This document shows positions 44,421 through 55,368 of a stretch of DNA of 64,000 bases, one piece after another. This DNA is from Hericium rajendrae (Eukaryota > Basidiomycota > Agaricomycetes > Russulales > Hericiaceae): NCBI GenBank assembly GCA_033439255.1, contig JAVRDV010000019.1, forward strand, positions 62,001-126,000, given 5' to 3'. The notes below the pieces were generated by a model that saw only the letters and a list, made by a program, of their open reading frames with translations, had not been told where the DNA came from and did no database searches. Position 1 is the stretch's first letter. Each line of letters starts with the position of its first letter. The translations under genes were made by a program, and so were the position numbers.

Positions 44421-45258
44421 TTACCGAACGCCGTACGACTGAATGCGCTTACTCTTTGTTTGACGCTCGAAGGTGCCAAGCACTCGGGTTTTCCCTACCG
44501 ACGGTCCTGGTTCCTGCTCGTCTTGCAACAGAAGTGGCGGCGACATCGAAGATCGTATTGTCTTGTCTTCAGCTGCAAAACCGAGTGGAGCCGGTTGTCC
44601 ATCATCCTGGTCTCGCAGGCTCTGGCTCCTGTAGTACTCCGCATTGAAACCCGACCAACCCGCCGACTGACACATTTTAATGGCATCACGTAGCGCGTCC
44701 TCGGCTTTCTGCATCATGGAACAGCCCGTCGCAAAAATAGTCTGTTGCCGTGAGGTAAGGCCCCGGGCATCACGTTCCTGGGCGCTTGGCGAAACGATGC
44801 CGAGCAACGGGCCGATGTTTGATTCTTCAGATTCACTTGCTGCCTCGGCATCTCGGGAGAGGTCCCGTAATATTTCTGTCGACTCTTGGGCATAGTCAAA
44901 GGCAAAATCGTCATCGACATTCTCCAGGGAGGAGTGCTCTGGGTCTGAAGGGACGGGCAGGGGCATGCCATAACCATCGAGAAGCATCGTCTCAGGGTCC
45001 TCATCTCGGCAAAAGACCGCATTAGAGTCCTCATTGTACGCCCGGATTGTGATGCTGAGCCACTCTTCCGGGTCATCCGATACGTCGAATTCGGGCGCTT
45101 CTGCGAACTAAAATTAGTCAAATCAAATGATGCCGGAATTTCAAATTACCTTCGTTGCTAGGACCACTTGGTCTCAGTATGCGCGCACTCTGTCGCAAGT
45201 CATCGAGTTGTAGTCTCTGTCGTTTGTTTAGAAAGAATCGTGGCAAAACCTCGGTGAG
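44421..45258 (-). pseudogene. MULE transposase, C-terminal part
   Basis: Exons 45150-45258 (TEVLPRFFLNKRQRLQLDDL) and 44421-45110, joined by a 39-nt intron, continue the transposase frame after element E. The tail is acidic (DDDFAFDYAQESTEILRDL) and ends KSKRIQSYGVR. It is separated from the catalytic part by 3.2 kb of element E. Confidence 0.7.
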
Positions 45259-48200
45259 TACATCTGAGAAATCTGTTTTATATATAGCTGCAGGTTACAT
45301 TATAGATGCTATCATTGAGCTATCAGAGCTATAAAGTTTGCTTATTCAGCTATGTAGAGCTATGAGAGCTATGAGAGCTTCCATAGCTGGTATTGCCAGC
45401 TATATGATGCTATCATAGCTTCCATAGCTGGTAGTGTCAGCTATATGATGCTACCATAGATTCCATAGTTAGCAGTTCAAAATATATAGCACTATCACAC
45501 TTGTTGGTGAGCTATGATTTCTATGAATACTATGTCAAGTCAGGTAGATATGAAAGTTCCAGATCAAAATTAATTATATTCAATGCTATCACTAATACAA
45601 TCAAGTATACTACATCACAGGCACTTGCGGGGCACGACAAGGCATGCACATGCACAAGGGTACCGTTGGTATGCACAACATGGCACTTCTGCATGCGAGG
45701 CGCAATGGCTGTATGTGAAGCCAGGGCTCGTGCGTGGGAGCGCGCGTGCTGGTGAGGCCCACGTGCAATAGGGCGGGCCTGCGTATGGGAAACGCGGGGC
45801 CCGGGCCCGTGCACAAGGCGCTGGACTGCCACGGGCTCATGCGTAGCCGTAGGGTCCGTGCGCGGGGCAGTGGGGCACACGCGAGGCGCGGAGACCCGTG
45901 AGTGGGGCGTCGTGCTGCCGCGGTGCGCGTACGGGGCGGACAAGATGATCGGGCCGCGGGCGAGCATGCGGGCAGCGGGGAGGCGTGCGGGCCGCGGGCG
46001 AGGCGTGCTGACAGCGAGCGAGGCGTGCGGATGGCGAGCTAGGCGTGCGGGCGGCGTGCGAGTGGCGTGCGAGGCCTGCGGACGGCGAGCGAGGCCTGCG
46101 GACGGCGAGCGAGGCCTGCGGATGGCGGGCGGCGGCGAGGCCTGCGGGCAGGGGCGAGGCGTGCAGACGGCGGGCGAGTATGCGGGCAGCGGGGAGGCGT
46201 GCGGGCCGCAGACGAGGCGGGCCGCAGACGAGGCGGGCGGACAGCGAGCAAGGTGGGCAGATGGCGAGCGAGGTGGGCGGATGGCGAGCGAGGTGGGCGG
46301 ATGGCGGACGAGGCGTGCGGGCGATGGGCGAGGTGTGCGGGCGACGGGCGAGGCGTGCGGATGGTGGGCGAGGCATGAAACGGCGGGCGAGGCGTATGGG
46401 CGGCGGGCGGCTGCGACGGGGAAAGTGCGAGGCGTAGAGGGGCGTGCACGAGCCCTCGGACCGCCACAGGCACGCTGGGCTGCCATGGGCTCGTGCACGA
46501 CACGGCAGGCCTGCGCGCGAGGCGCGATGGCCGCACGCGGGAGGGAAGACGGCGCGGGAGGGAGGGCGGCGCAGGACGTGAAGCGTGGGGCCCGCGTGCG
46601 AGGCGACGGGCTGTGACATGCCTGCGCATGGCCACGCGCAATGTGCACCCTTGCGCGCTCGTCCGGTGTTGTGCTCTGCTGGCGCGGCCATACGCACGTA
46701 CCACGACGGGATCGCGCACAATCCGCGGGCCGTGCGCGAGACGGGAAGCCGCGCGCAGGGTGCCTGCCCCGTGCGCCAGGCAGCAGCGCTGTAGGCGGGA
46801 CGGCGGGGCCATGTGAGAGGGGCGGAGCCCGTGCGCGAAGCAGCGGGCTGACGTACGCGTTGTCCGGTGTTGGGTGTGCTGGCGCACACGCGGTCGTGGT
46901 CGTGGTCGTAGTCGTGGTCGTGGTCGTTGGAGACGGCACGCCAAGCCCTATGGACATGGCGGCGATGTTGAGGGACGGGTCGGTGCGTGAGAGGCGGCGG
47001 CGGGAGGCGAGGGGAAGGGAGAGTCGGGGAAGGAGGAAGAAAGTGGAGAGTATCGCTCGTTCGAGCGATACTCTCGACGTTAGTACGAATAGATACAACG
47101 AAACCTGTTTTTACTCACCTGAGGGGCCTCCGCATCCTGTTGCCATCCTTCGTCCTTCGTTTTGACGCGAGAGAAGTCAGAAGGAGGAGAGGAGAGGAGG
47201 GAGAAGGAGTGATAAGTGAGTGGTGATGGTATAAGTTGAACTTCAACGCGCGTTCGGTGCTTCAGCCACCGAACGAGCGAAGCCCCGTTGTTCGAGCCTC
47301 AGCAAATCAAACAAATTTGTATAAAATCAGAGAAAAAAATTATTGTCATGAATCGTACACTATATTAGAATACATGAGAACACTATGTATATACGGGACC
47401 GTGAATCTCTGAGCAACAGCGTCAACATAATAAAGTCTGGCGCCCAGTCTCTGACGCGACGCTCGGCAAACGCTCGGCAACCACAAATCCCGGCTCCGGC
47501 CGGGATTCGTATATAAGGCATGCACGACGCGCGTTACCTCTTGCTCTTTAACTCCCACCATCCCCTGCCACGTCGACACTTCGTCGTCGTCGCTTGCTCG
47601 TTGTTGTTGCTTGCTCGTCGTCGTCGCTTTCTCGTCGTCGTCGCTTTCTTGCTCGTCATTGTCCCTTCCTGTTCGTTGTCATTGTTTTTATTTTATTTTT
47701 ATTAAGGTAAGCTTTTATTCTTCGTCTCTTATCCCTTATGCTAATGTCTTTACTACTTGGTATAGTACTTGTGTATGCTTACTAGGTAAGTTTTATTATA
47801 TCTTCTTACACTGATGTCTTAATTTGTTTTGTAAAGTTTCGCTTTTTTATTAGTTTGGTAAGCTCTTATGTTGTCTTTTCATATTAATGCCTTTCCATGT
47901 TTATATTTTTGCTTTTTATAGTTATTGTATGTTTGTATCTTTTGTAGTTATCTAGTAATCTTTGTAGCTTGTATGATGATGTTTTGTAATAAAATTATAT
48001 AAGAAATATTATGCTGTTTAATTTTCGATGTTTGTAACTTTAAAACATAAAAGTATTAGACTGATAATATTTTTCCTGTAACATGCTGAAACTCTATATT
48101 TGATAGAGGTGATATAGGATAGATATAAATCTTTCTAATTAGATGTAATATAATAATGGAGATATAGTATATAGTTGATACAGCTTCTATAGCTGTTTTA

Positions 48201-48417
48201 TACTATAGTAGCTATGACAGCTATAATAGCTTATACTCTATGCTATGATAGCTATGTAGCTTGTGTCCTATGCTATGGCAGCTATAGCAGCTATGGCAGG
48301 CTATGATAGATTACTTGACTGCTATGAGATGCTATGTATAAAAGAGGACAGCTATGGACCTAGGAAAGCTATGTAGCTTACATAGTGTTATATACCAGTG
48401 ACAGATTTCTCTGATGT
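45259..48417 (+). mobile_element. Element E: intact TIR element inside the MULE transposase gene
   Basis: The ends TACATCTGAGAAATCTG and, read inwards from 48417, TACATCAGAGAAATCTG are inverted with one difference. Inside: a TAGC arm (45280-45540), a GC minisatellite (45700-46930, ~19-bp units like GAGGCGTGCGGACGGCGAGC), a perfect hairpin (47046-47075), a minus-strand AGGTGAGTA near 47120, a hairpin (47252-47274), TATATAAGG at 47511, an intron ladder (47700-47900) and a TAGC arm (48150-48400). Flanks GGTGAG (45253-45258) and AGTGAG (48419-48424) suggest a ~6-bp target duplication. In-frame joining across it restores the transposase reading. Confidence 0.78.
47046..47075. repeat. Hairpin 1 of element E
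   Basis: Perfect palindrome with 14-bp arms GAGAGTATCGCTCG and a 2-nt centre. It is followed by TTAGTACGAATAG and the minus-strand AGGTGAGTA. Confidence 0.85.
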
Positions 48418-50392
48418 AAAGTGAGAACCCATATGTCGAGCCGAGGGCGCCGGCCTCCTTTCTCAAAGACAGAAAAAAGCGGCCCTTTGAGAAGGTGATT
48501 AAAGTACTCCACATGATTTGTCATCCGTGCCACCTTCTCGAGGGGAATGCCGAGCTTCTCGGCTGCCTCGGCCGCCCCTGCTGGAGACCAAGCTTTCCAG
48601 AACGGGAGATCCTTGAGATATCCTCGAAAGTACACCAGATAGGCTAGTCCTGCGCGTGCCTGCTTCCCCGAGATCTCATCGGGTTTCTGCTCAAGCTGTT
48701 GGTAACGGGCGAGGATCTCATTGTATGCTGCGATAGCCTCCGGGTAGGTTTTGATATCCTTCATCAGCCGCATCGAGAATTGGGCGAGATCTGATCTTGT
48801 GGCTATACGAGCATCCCCCACTGGAATTGTCTGCAGACAAGTTCGAAGTTTGTTGCGCCAGGCCTGCCAGATGTGGAACATACAGAGTAGGAGATGCACC
48901 GAGTCCCAGGTCGTCGTAAGCGCAGCACGTTCCCGAGCATCATTGTCCGTATTGGCGACACAGACAGTGAAGTCACTGTTTAGCCGATCGCACAGCCGCA
49001 TTTTGAATAGGCCGAGTAGCCGGGTCAGGAGCACTGTATTGTAGTCGGCATGGGCAGCCTTGGCAGTAGAGCGGGCGGTAAAGATGATGTGGCCAATCGG
49101 GATGCCAGAATTATCCCGATGATCGATAGCAACAATGTTCAGCAAATTTGCACGCGCGCTCGAGAAGCCGAAAGTGAGGTCAAAATCTACTTGGCCATTG
49201 TGTGCGACACTGCGGGCGAATTCTTGCTGCTCGGGGTGGCTCAGAATAAGCACAAATCGATCAGATTCGCCTTCAACGCAAGGCTCGTAGTACAAGAGAG
49301 AGTCCTGGAGAATTGGGTCCGGTGGAGACGGCGACTCGGCTCGGAACCATAAATCAAGATTCGTCTCGGCAGCGGAACGTGCTGGTATCCCTGTTCGAGC
49401 CGCGATTGTGCGATAGATGCTTGTCCGATCGTGCGGGGCGAGCAGGTACCTATGAGATTTGTCACCAGATGGGTAGTTCTTTCCCCATTTGTTTTCAGCC
49501 CACTCATGGCATCGCTTCGCCAGTTGCTGTGGTGACATGTTATCATTTGCGACGCAAGCAGTGGCAAACACACAGAGTTCGGGATGGAGGGGGATTCTCG
49601 GCATGCCCGGCATCTCTTCCAGGTCCTCACAGGATGCACAGTGGTCGAAAATCCCTGTAATCTCATTGATGTATTCAATGGTTCGTCCTATTATCAAATT
49701 AATAAAAAAAGCCTCTCATATTTCCGAAACCCTGACCTTCGTCCGCAAGATGTGTCGTTTCAAGAAGGACACAAAAACAGCACCCGAGATATGGAAGTGG
49801 ACGCTGGCGCTTCTTCGGTTTGCCGCGTTTTGATGGCACTGCTTCTCCGTTGCTTGATGGCACCGCTTCTCCGTTGCTTGATGACGTCGCTTCTCCGTCG
49901 TTTGATGATCCTTCTGTTGTCGAAGTATTGGTGGAGTTTGACTCTGCGGCGTCCTCGATGCCGCTCATGCACTGAAAGATTCGTGTCCAGCGCTTGTACG
50001 TATAAGGTTTCTTGCCGAGGCCAGTAGATCCGCTCTTGACAATACTGAGCTTGAAGCTTGCCGACCGATGAATCTCGCCCGGCATATAGAGGTCTAATTG
50101 GCCGAAAAGCGATTTCGCATGAACTAATTCCGAGGATTTGGTCATTAGGTAACTGCATACAGTCTGATTGCTACTCACCTTGCGATGGCTTGGCCTGGAC
50201 AAATGAATGTGTTTCATAGCCGACAAGATCCAGGTGACGCTGGATTGCTTCTTTGGAGGCCGGTGTGACCTTGAGTCCTGCGAATGGCTGATTCAAGGCT
50301 TGAGCAGTATTGGAATTCGGTGCTCTTCGTGCAGGAACAGGAGGCTTAGCCCGTGCTTTAGACGGTTGAAAGAAATCTTCAATTGTAGTCAT
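48418..50392 (-). pseudogene. MULE transposase, N-terminal and catalytic part (interrupted by element E)
   Basis: Exons 50179-50392, 49737-50123 and 49687 down to the insertion at 48418. The protein starts MTTIEDFFQPSK, has a Ser/Asn-rich linker, then the MULE core. The core shows DFDLTFGFSSARANLLNIVA with the first catalytic Asp, VCVANTDNDARERAAL with the second, the LLLCMFHIWQAWRNKL block with the Cys/His pair, and TNHVEYFNHLLKG with the likely Glu. The frame is open through all of these, so the catalytic domain looks intact. Element E cuts the gene at LDIWVLT, after the core. It could make only a truncated protein. Confidence 0.8.
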
Positions 50393-50546
50393 ACTGCCGT
50401 ACTAAGATATACAGGAGGAGGAGGGTGTAGGGTAAAGGGTAACGACGAGGAGGAGCGCGTCGCGCGGTGACGCGGTGACGCGACCCCATCACGTGACCCC
50501 GCTGGACCGGCTGCTGACGTGATAACTTGGCTTGAGTTTGAGTTTC

Positions 50547-51037
50547 CTCCTGCTTCTCCAATTGCTTCTCGAAGGCCCAGAGAAACACTCCCCTCTGCTC
50601 GCGCACACGGCTCTCGCTCTGCTGCTGGTTTCGCTTACCCCTCCCTCCCCGTCGCAATCAGACCTCATGAGTCTCCCATCTCGCACCCTCTCCCTCTCCC
50701 CTCCCCTTCGGTGTCTGCTCCTCAACAAGATCCAGATACCTCTGCCTCCTTCATCATTCTCACCGGTCCCGCTGTCCTCTCCCGAAGCTCGGTCGCCATC
50801 AGAAACCCCCTCAACCCACCTCAATCCCTTTCTGCACCTCTCCGGACCCCTCCTCCCACTCGGCGCCTTCGCCCGAGCCTCGTCATCACCCAGCATGGTG
50901 TGACGTTTCCGGTCAGACCTGCGCTGTCACGACGATCGTCCTCGTCCTCGTCCGCGCCCTCGCGTGCATCCGCATCCGTGCCTGCCACACCTGCATATGT
51001 TCACATCCGAGCCCATTCAGTACTAATTCCCATATGA
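50547..51037 (+). pseudogene. Ser/Pro-rich host gene, 3' part (interrupted by MULE)
   Basis: Continues the frame from 44067. The exon reads SPIASRRPRETLPSARAHG and is Ser/Pro/Arg-rich to a stop at 51035-51037. It contains a hydrophobic-charged patch SFIILTGPAVLSRSSVAIR. The combined product would be about 182 residues. No domain is recognised. Confidence 0.55.
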
Positions 51038-51224
51038 GCATGCCGAGTCAGCTTGACACCGTCGCATCCTAGATGGCGGAGCTCACGTTGGCCAACATTC
51101 CAGTGTAGCCATAGTAGTATGCATAGAATAACAATATGGTTTCCCATGTCCCCTTGCTCAGGAATACCTGCCCAGAGTCTCTATGCCTCGCATTAAGTTG
51201 CCACGGCACATTGCTTGGCCAAGT

Positions 51225-52040
51225 CTGCTATCAACCGACGGCGACGTGGGGTTGGGTTCGTGGCGTCTGCTGGCAGCTGCTATCAGCCGATGGCGACGTG
51301 AAGGAGGGTTCGCGGTGTCTTGCTGGCGGCTGCTATCAACCGACGGCGACGTGAGGGTTCGCGACGTCTTGCTGGCGGCTGCTATCAACCGACGGCAACG
51401 CGAGGGTTCGCGACGTCTTGCTGGCGGCTGCTATCAACCGATGGCAACGCGAGGGTTCGCGACGTCTTGCTGGCGGCTGCTATCAACCGACGGCGACGCG
51501 AGGGAGGGTTCGCGACGTCTTGCTGGCGGCTGCTATCAACCGATGGCGACGTGAGGGAGGGTTCGCAGCGTCTTGCTGGCGGCTGCTATCAACCGACGGC
51601 GATGTGAGGTTGGGTTCGCGGCGTCTGCTGGCAGCTGCTATTAGCCGACGACCACGTCGCAGAGGGCTCACGGCGTCTTGCTGGCGGCTGCTATCAACCG
51701 ACGGCAGCGTCGCAGAGGGTTCACGGCGTCTTGCTGGCGGCTGCTATCAACCGACGGCGACGCGAGGGAGGGTTCGTGACGTCTTGCTGGCAGCTGCTAT
51801 CAGCCGACGACGACGTGGCAGAGGGTTCGTGGCGTCTGCTGGCAGCTGCTATCAGCTGACGGCGACATGGCAGAGGGTGCACGACGTCTTGCTGGTGGCT
51901 GCTATCAACCGACGGCGACGTGGGGTTGGGTGCGCGGCGTCTGCTGGCGTCTGCTATCAGCTGAGGCCGGCGTGGCAGAGCATTCACGACGTCTGCTGGC
52001 AGCCGCTACAGGTGACGGCGACGTCGCAGGATGGCTGTCG
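51225..52040 (+). repeat. ~50-bp minisatellite array, left
   Basis: About sixteen units of CTTGCTGGCGGCTGCTATCA followed by ACCGACGGCGACGTGAGG and GTTCGCGACGT, with unit length varying by an optional GAGGG or TGGGTTGG insertion. Frames on both strands are by-products. It is followed by a diverged copy of the sequence found after the right array (GCTCTGATGG...GGCCCTGATGA). Confidence 0.8.
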
Positions 52041-53289
52041 TCCGTTCGAAATGCCTATGTTCGCCTCTCGGTTGGTCCGCACCAGGCATGTGTGCTGGTG
52101 CTCTGATGGCAGCCGCCGTGGCCCTGATGAACCTAAGCACCCACAAAACACCCATGGTGCCCGTGCCTAGGCCATGCCCGACCAATGCAGGCACAGGATC
52201 TTGCAAACACAGTGGCCCCCCCCGCAGCTAGGACATCTGCGTAATGGAAAGGGTGGGGGGCATGAAATCTGCCACACAGGACGGCGGGTCATCCCTCCTC
52301 GGTCCCGCATTCTGCGCAGGTAGGTTTGCCTCCCCTCCACGCCGCCTACACACAGGTGACCACCCACCCTTCCTCTCCATCCCACTACCGAGTTCTCCCT
52401 GCCCCCTCTCCTTTCTTCCCACATATCGCCCGCCACCCCCCGCTTTTGCTCCCCTCAAGACTCTATGTGATCCACAACTTCCCGTGCTCCATCTGGGCAC
52501 ATGCAAGCTTCCCGCTATGTTACCCACACCCTCCTTGGCTCCCGGTATGCCTTCGACACTGGCTTGCGGGCTAGCCACTCCATGCGCCCCTGCTGCAGCC
52601 TGCAAAGTCAGCGCTTATCCTGAACAGTGCCTATCACCCTCAGCGCCAGAAGCGGGCATCTCATGTCTATGTTCGCCTGCCAGAGGCATGTGCAAACATT
52701 CTGCAGCCCCCCCCCCCCCCCCCCCCCCCAACCCAGGTGGCGCAGCAACACATAGCAGGTGCCTACGATCCATGCTGGCCATGTGTCAGGTGCCAACAAC
52801 GTGCGCACACCCCCCGCCAGATGCCAGCAAAGCTCGCAGGGCCTCAATAGCCCGCCAAGCGATAGCAACGCGCGTGCAGGCTGCCAATGACATGAGCGGG
52901 TCATCAAGGACATATACGCGACCCCCCCCCCCAGCACATGGGCATGCTGTGCGCCAAGCACGCCGGGTCCCGCAGGGCGTGCCAGATGCAGCAACACAAA
53001 CGGCCTCACCGCCGCCCCAGCAACATGCAGGCAAGTCTCGACGGTGTGCGCAGGACCTTCAACAGGCTGTCACTTCCATGGGCCCTTGTAGACAGTACTC
53101 ATGTCATCCCCTCATGTCATACGTTGTGTAATCATTATTTGAATGCTATTGACATGCTACCCTTGTGGATGCTATGAGGCAGGCCTGATCATCTCCAGCC
53201 AGCAGTCCTTGGCCAAACCCATGTGGCAGCTATCCCTCTCCTGCCACCTATCTACTTAATTGCCCGCCGGCATTTCTGTTTGCCAGATG
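52041..53289. other. Spacer between the left array and the acidic gene
   Basis: C-rich sequence with C runs at about 52711-52730 and 52921-52931. Frames here are short or composition-driven. No gene is supported. Confidence 0.35.
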
Positions 53290-55368
53290 TTATTTTTTCC
53301 CTGCAGGGCTGACCCTGTTGTCTCTCCGGCGTCGCTTAACGTCTGCGACATGGCCGGGGGGCTTCTGATCGGATAGCTGGATGTAGGTGACGAGTGAGTG
53401 CTTCAAATCAATTATGAACTGCGTGGATACGACTGACGCACCTGTCGCTCGTGTTTGTTGCTAACCGCCATGCTCGGCCCAGCCCTCTTTACCCGGCCAC
53501 GGCTGACCTGAGGGTCACCATCATTGCCTGAACCCTGTTCGATATCCATTGCGTCCTGCCCATTGGCCCCAAACGTGCCACCTAAAGACACAGTGGCAGG
53601 GCTCGTGACAACTGGGCTTAGTTCCTTTGTATGTGCAGGATCAGAGCAACAGCCGGTGTGATCTTGATTCGTATAAACACACCTTCGCTTCCTGCCCTAT
53701 ATCGGCCATTGCCACGTCGGTTTCTTCCACCGGGGCAGTGACAGACTCTGCAAGCGTGGGCGCACGCTGCTCACCCGATTTCTCCCCCCTTCCTCCCTCG
53801 TCCATCTTATCTTCGTCCCTTTCCTTTGTTGGGGTGGGCTGCAGTCGCTGGATATCAAAAAGAAGTCTATGGGCATGCCATGACCACTTACCTTGCTGTC
53901 ACTGTGCCAGCTGTCATCGCTGTCCCAGCCATCCGAATCGCCACCCTGTGTGTCAGACGCGTCACCATCTAAAAAAAAGGGCCATAAATGTCTGATATGG
54001 ACATACCTCCCGCCCTGGTTGCAACTGGTTGCCGCCTGCCTTTGACCGGAGCCCCATCACGTGGGGAAAAAAAGGAAAGATAAAGCATCGCTCACCTCCG
54101 TCTCACCCTCTTCTGACTGGCCAGCCCCGCTGCCCTCGTCTTCCTTCTCTGATTCTGTGCTCTCCTCGCTGCTGCCGTCAACCACGGCATCGTTGTCGAT
54201 GTCAATTATCTACCGCACAGTGATGAATTTCAACATGCAGCACAACAACGCGGGCTTACTGTAGAGTGGGGTGCTGGCGTGCCCCATCCCCGGTGATGCT
54301 CCATTCGCAATTGACTGGCCTCTTTCTAAGAAGAGAGTGAGGATGGATGAAATCGCACGCTCCCCCAACGGCAGCTTACCTCCGCTATCTAATCATTGCC
54401 AGACGCATTCATGATAATCAGATCTGTCTCAAAGCAGGAGAGCCTGAGACCATGGCATTACCTTTCGCACCTCTGCATTTGGCTGCCTCGCGTGTTCAAG
54501 AGTCAGTTCCACGAATGGAGGCCAGTCACCACTTTCTATGTCATCTGACACGTCCACCAGCCCCAGTCTCACTCCCAGCTCCTTGCACGTTCGCACTGCA
54601 TCTCGATCAAGCACCCAGTTCTGGTCGCGGAACGGGCAAGAGGAGAATATGGCTATCCTAGCAGCTCGGTGTTTCTCTTCTCCCTGGGCCCACGCCGCCC
54701 AGTTGTACTTGTTTTCCAGGTCATCTGCGAGAATCCTCAGCATATCCCATGCCGTTGCTGCAGCCAAACCACGCACCAAACTTCAGGGGGTCGCCGAGTT
54801 TCCTAAGGGCCTCCAATTTTGGCCACTTCGTGACATCCTCCTGCACCATAGGGCCCTGGCCATGGTACTGAAGCAAGGCCCATGCATCTAGCAAAGGCCA
54901 CCTTTCACTGTGGTTCCCAGACCTTCCCTCGACCGCCAGCATGAGGGTGTTGAAATAGAAGTGATACTGCGCATCCGTGTGGACAAGGTACGTGTCCGCG
55001 ATGTTGGACTCTACCCTCCCCTTTGCCTTCTCCTCCTCCAGGGCAACTCGCTGCCAGACGCATTCATTCTGTATTTTGACGAGGAACCGCGCGATGCTAA
55101 AATAGCAGGGGGGGATGTCGCCGATCTCGAGCTCGCCCTTCTTGCGCATGTGAATAATGCCTGCCTTTCGGTCTACCTCAAAACGAGTTTGGTAGAGGTG
55201 GAACTCTTTTGCTTTGTCATTCCCCATTCCTTGCACCAACCTATGCGTCCAACGCGGGGCTTTCTTAGGCACCTTCTCCGGCCGGGGGAACAAAAATGTG
55301 AGGGAATTCAGATCCTCCTGGCGGACGTACACTTCCTCCGTGCTGGAAGATGAAGGTTTGGAGGCCAT
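53290..55368 (-). CDS. Unknown acidic protein, multi-exon
   Basis: Begins MASKPSSSSTEEVYVRQEDL (ATG at 55366-55368) and contains FLFPRPEKVPKKAPRWTHRL, DIPPCYFSIARFLVKIQNEC and TYLVHTDAQYHFYFNTLML, which look globular. After 54740 the frame shifts by one without a usable intron (a 15-nt GTGCGT...GCAG gap only), so there is either a frameshift or an unusual splice. The next frame reads TAWDMLRILADDLENKYNWA and RDQNWVLDRDAVRTCKELG. Downstream exons are acidic (SDGWDSDDSWHSDSK; IEQGSGNDGD) and the last reads LSDQKPPGHVADVKRRRDN to a TAA at 53290. I do not recognise the family. It lies between the two ~50-bp minisatellite arrays. Confidence 0.5.

Larger units (their letters stand above)
44068..50546 (-). 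mobile_element. MULE-type DNA transposon with 9-bp target duplication
   Basis: The duplication CTCCTGCTT flanks both sides (44059-44067, 50547-50555). The ends are inverted: GGAGACCAAACTCAAGCC from the left and GAAACTCAAACTCAAGCC from the right, both followed by AAGTTA. The gene inside (44421-50392, minus) is a MULE transposase. A 9-bp duplication is the normal signature of Mutator-like elements. Without element E the transposon would be about 3.3 kb. The GC-rich stretch at 44270-44335, with runs of C and G, lies between the transposase stop and the left end. Confidence 0.85.

Noticed and set aside
45530-47098. 522-residue minus-strand open frame
   Set aside because: It covers the GC minisatellite of element E. 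Other frames on both strands are open too and the product is Pro/Ala/Arg low-complexity.
52711-52730. Poly-C run as a functional G-quadruplex site
   Set aside because: A lone homopolymer in C-rich sequence; it could also be a sequencing or assembly artefact.
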